From Blastococcus sp. URHD0036 (GTDB taxonomy: Bacteria; Actinomycetota; Actinomycetes; Mycobacteriales; Geodermatophilaceae): a stretch of DNA of 64,000 nucleotides. Position 1 is the stretch's first letter. Each line of letters opens with the position of its first letter. This document shows, piece after piece, positions 60,626 to 64,000 of this stretch. Position numbers and translations under genes: made by a program. The DNA lies in contig NZ_JNIK01000004.1 in the NCBI RefSeq assembly GCF_000701365.1, positions 156,351 to 220,350 on the forward strand, in the 5' to 3' direction. The notes under the pieces were generated by a model. That model did no database searches. It saw only the letters and a program-made list of their open reading frames with translations, and was not told the origin of the DNA.

Positions 60626-62229
60626 CGCAGTTGACCACCTGTCGGAGCGACCTGGACGACGGCGCAGCAGGCGCACCGCTGTACGACCTCGCCTTCGTCG
60701 GCGCCGGGGCCTCGACGTCCTACGTCCTGCTCGCCCTTCTCGGCGCGCTCGCCACGGCGCCGCCGCCGCGCGCCCTGCGCATCGCCGTCGTCGAGCGGGC
60801 CCGCGACCCCTACCCCGGTCTGGCCTACGGTAGCCGCGCTGCGCGGACCGCCCTCCTCATCACGCCACTGCGCGACTTCCTCCCCGACGGAGAGCGGAAG
60901 CACTTCACCGACTGGCTGGCCGCGAACAAGGACTGGGCCTTCGACGAGTACCTCGCCGCCGAGGGCCCGGTGTCGGCCCGGTGGTGGCAGCGGCACAGCG
61001 AGGCGGTTGCCAGGGACGACTTCGAGGACCTCTTCCTCCCGCGCCACGTGTTCGGCACCTACCTCGCACTGCGGGTCCGGGACGCCGTCGACCAGGCGGC
61101 CGAGGCCGGTGCAGCGATCGTCGACGTCGTCCGCGACGAGGTCGTCGCCATCGAGACGGGGCCGTCGGCCCACCGTCTCTCGTGCCGCGGTGGCACGGTC
61201 CTCGCCCGGCAGACCGTTCTCGCGACCGGTTCCTCCACGATCCAGCCGCGACTCTCCGGCGCGGCACCCACCGCCGCAGCGGTGCTCGTCGACGACCCGT
61301 ACGACGGGATGGACGACGTCGCCGGGCGGATCCGCGAGTCCCTCGAGCGGATGGGGCCCGACGAGCCCGCCCCCCACGTGGTGCTGCTCGGCGGCAACGC
61401 CGGCACCATGGACATGCTCTACCAGGTCGCCGACCTGGACGTCGTGGCAGCCCGCGGCGCAGTGGTCACCGTGCTCTCCCCCCGCGGCGAGCTGCCCGAG
61501 CGCATGGAGCGGGCCCGGGAAGACGTCCCCTTCACCGCGGAGTGCCTCGGCGCGCTGACGGAGGGGACCGGCGTGACGGCGGCGCAGGTCTTCGAGGCGG
61601 CGCTCGCCGACCTCGAGCGCGGCCGCCGAGCCGGCTACTCCGTGGCCGACACCCTCGCGCCCATCTCCGAGGGCGTGATGGCCGTCCTGCCCCGGCTGTC
61701 GGCCGAGGAGACCCTCGAGTACGCCGGGCACTGGGGCGTCGAGCTCGGGCGGCACCAGCGGCGTGCGGGTTGGGAGTACTGGGAGGTCGTCGAGGAGCTG
61801 ACCGCGGCCGGTCGACTCTCGGTCGTCGGCGGCAGCTTCACCGGCCTCGAGGCCACCGAGGGCCGCGGGGTGCGCGTGCTCTACGAGCGTGGTGGGGTCC
61901 GGACGGAGCTCGACCGTCCTGCGGACGTCGTCATCAACTGTGCTGGTCCGGCCCGTCACCTCCGCGACACCGACCCGTCGCTGGTGGCGACGCTGATCGA
62001 CGAGGGCGTCGTCCGTCCCACCGCCTACGGAGGCGGCATCGAGGTGCAGCCGTCGCTGGAGGCCGCTCCGGGGCTGCACGTCATGGGTCCGCTGCTCGCC
62101 GGCAACCTCGTGCACGGGCGGCCGGTGTGGCACATGGAGCACTGCGGGCGGATCAGCGCCTTCGGTACCGCGCTCGGCATCCAGCTGGCCGAGAGCCTCA
62201 CAGCAGACGTGCGGACCCCGGCCGGCTGA
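60622..62229 (+). CDS. FAD/NAD(P)-binding domain protein
   Basis: 535 residues. YDLAFVGAGASTSYVLLALL holds the G-x-G-x-x-S dinucleotide loop, VVERARDPYPGLAYG follows, and a central VVLLGGNAGTMDML (second GxG motif) and VINCAGPARHLRDTDPSLV are typical of PF13454-like proteins. Most of the family is unassigned; activity may be hydroxylation, oxidation or scaffold. No signal or helices. ATG 60622 overlaps the acetyltransferase stop (ATGA), so these two probably work together, possibly oxidising a sugar moiety. Confidence 0.85.
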   Translation: MTQLTTCRSDLDDGAAGAPLYDLAFVGAGASTSYVLLALLGALATAPPPRALRIAVVERARDPYPGLAYGSRAARTALLITPLRDFLPDGERKHFTDWLAANKDWAFDEYLAAEGPVSARWWQRHSEAVARDDFEDLFLPRHVFGTYLALRVRDAVDQAAEAGAAIVDVVRDEVVAIETGPSAHRLSCRGGTVLARQTVLATGSSTIQPRLSGAAPTAAAVLVDDPYDGMDDVAGRIRESLERMGPDEPAPHVVLLGGNAGTMDMLYQVADLDVVAARGAVVTVLSPRGELPERMERAREDVPFTAECLGALTEGTGVTAAQVFEAALADLERGRRAGYSVADTLAPISEGVMAVLPRLSAEETLEYAGHWGVELGRHQRRAGWEYWEVVEELTAAGRLSVVGGSFTGLEATEGRGVRVLYERGGVRTELDRPADVVINCAGPARHLRDTDPSLVATLIDEGVVRPTAYGGGIEVQPSLEAAPGLHVMGPLLAGNLVHGRPVWHMEHCGRISAFGTALGIQLAESLTADVRTPAG

Positions 62230-62283
62230 GCGCCGGAGGCGACGAGCAGCCGGTCAGGCGGCCGCCTTCTCCGTCCGCTACCG

Positions 62284-62303
62284 GGCGCCGGTGACGGGGC
62301 CCG

Positions 62304-62314
<11 letters not shown>
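62284..62314. terminator. Hairpin between convergent genes
   Basis: GCGCCGGTGACG at 62285-62296 pairs perfectly with CGTCACCGGCGC at 62302-62313, with a 5-base loop, and 62284/62314 add a wobble pair. It extends into the stop codon of the aminotransferase gene and could stop transcripts from both sides. Confidence 0.7.
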
Positions 62315-63451
<1,137 letters not shown>

Positions 63452-63455
<4 letters not shown>

Positions 63456-64000
63456 CGCGAGACCGCGGTGTGCCGGTCGCTACGCGAGCCGTCGTCCACC
63501 AGCTGGGCCGGGACGATCCCCCGGGCCGCGACGTTGCTCGCGGGGGCGAGCGTGTAGCGGGGCCCGAGCCGGTCGAGCTCGATCGGCTCGAGCGCGGGCA
63601 CGGGCACGTGGCTGATCATCGGGTGGATCGGCCGGCTGTCCCCCTCGCCCGCGCCGAACAGGTCCTCGTGCAGCTTCTCTCCCGGGCGCAGACCGGTCAC
63701 CTTGATGGCGATCGGCCGGTCCTCGAGGCCGATGAGGTGTGCGGCGACGTCGCCGATCCGCACGGGCGTCCCCATGTCGAGGACCAGAGCCTCCCCGCCC
63801 CGGCCGATGGCGCCGGCCTGGATCACCAGCTGGACCGCCTCGGGGATGGTCATGAAGTAGCGGGTGACCTCGGGGTCGGTGATGGTCACCGGCCCACCGC
63901 GGGCGATCTGCGCCGCGAAGGTCTCGAGGACGGAGCCACGGCTGCCCAGGACGTTGCCGAAACGGACGGAGAGGAACCGGCCCGCGGTGCGCTGGGCGTA
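63452..64000 (-). CDS. CapD/PglF-like nucleotide-sugar 4,6-dehydratase, N-terminus cut
   Basis: Only the C-terminal 182 residues are in the window; the gene continues beyond 64000. [62 protein letters not shown] and [13 protein letters not shown] are diagnostic of polysaccharide biosynthesis proteins of the CapD/PglF type, which make UDP-4-keto-6-deoxy sugars from UDP-GlcNAc. The Cys-free end extends past the usual core by about 60 residues. Overlaps the aminotransferase gene. Confidence 0.92.

Overview
The window is very GC-rich with actinobacterial signatures: GTG and TTG starts, many ATGA/GTGA start-stop overlaps, TAnnnT -10 boxes placed just upstream of start codons, an LCP-family protein and bacterial-type tyrosine kinase/phosphatase pairs. 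Protein style and gene content suggest a soil or desert actinobacterium such as the Geodermatophilaceae, but that is inference. No rRNA, tRNA, CRISPR array, transposase or phage gene was seen. Almost all 64 kb is one polysaccharide (capsule/exopolysaccharide) locus, cut at both ends inside genes.

Layout. 1-9.9 kb: mostly minus-strand glycosyltransferases (including an Alg14-Alg13 fusion), a GDP-L-fucose synthase, a MOP-type flippase and an O-antigen polymerase/ligase. 10.1-14.3 kb: a complete Wzz/Wzc-type tyrosine kinase, an SGNH-fold protein lacking its nucleophile, a secreted protein and a PP2C phosphatase. 14.6-24.3 kb: UDP-glucose dehydrogenase, two related initiating sugar-phosphate transferases, two low-molecular-weight tyrosine phosphatases around an LCP protein, UDP-galactose epimerase and several small one-helix membrane proteins. 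24.4-29.7 kb: a membrane-anchored proline-rich repeat protein and a duplicated pair of exported TIM-barrel-like proteins. 30.5-38.2 kb: a tightly overlapping operon with a Wzz-like protein whose kinase domain is degenerate, a polymerase and four GT-B glycosyltransferase modules, one gene carrying two fused modules. 38.2-47.2 kb: second flippase, pyruvyl transferase, CapK-like adenylating enzyme and methyltransferase on the minus strand; heparinase-like lyase and apiosidase-like hydrolase on the plus strand. 47.3-58.8 kb: methyltransferases, a GDP-mannose dehydrogenase, a GT2, a 3,5-epimerase-like protein, then a CDP-sugar cassette (C-methyltransferase, glucose-1-phosphate cytidylyltransferase, PIG-L deacetylase, PLP aminotransferase, epimerase/dehydratase, DUF4910-type protein). 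59.2-64 kb: PAP2-like protein, NeuD/PglD-like acetyltransferase, FAD-binding protein, DegT aminotransferase and a CapD/PglF-like dehydratase running off the window.

The doubling of initiating transferase, flippase, polymerase and Wzz/Wzc partner suggests two Wzx/Wzy polymer systems interleaved in one locus. Predicted sugar building blocks include GDP-fucose, GDP-mannuronate, UDP-glucuronate, UDP-galactose, a C-methylated and probably aminated CDP-sugar and a bacillosamine-like amino sugar. The kinase and two phosphatases probably set chain length or export, the LCP protein probably attaches polymer to the wall, and the lyase/hydrolase/TIM-barrel proteins probably trim or modify it outside the cell.

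Most unusual items: a family of one-helix microproteins sharing an LGR...AD.R tail; the duplicated TIM-barrel pair; the CDP-sugar/DUF4910 cassette; the tandem glycosyltransferase fusion with an internal ribosome binding site; an 8-codon leader ORF; several catalytically dismantled enzymes; and an SH3-like gene relic in an apparently empty gap.
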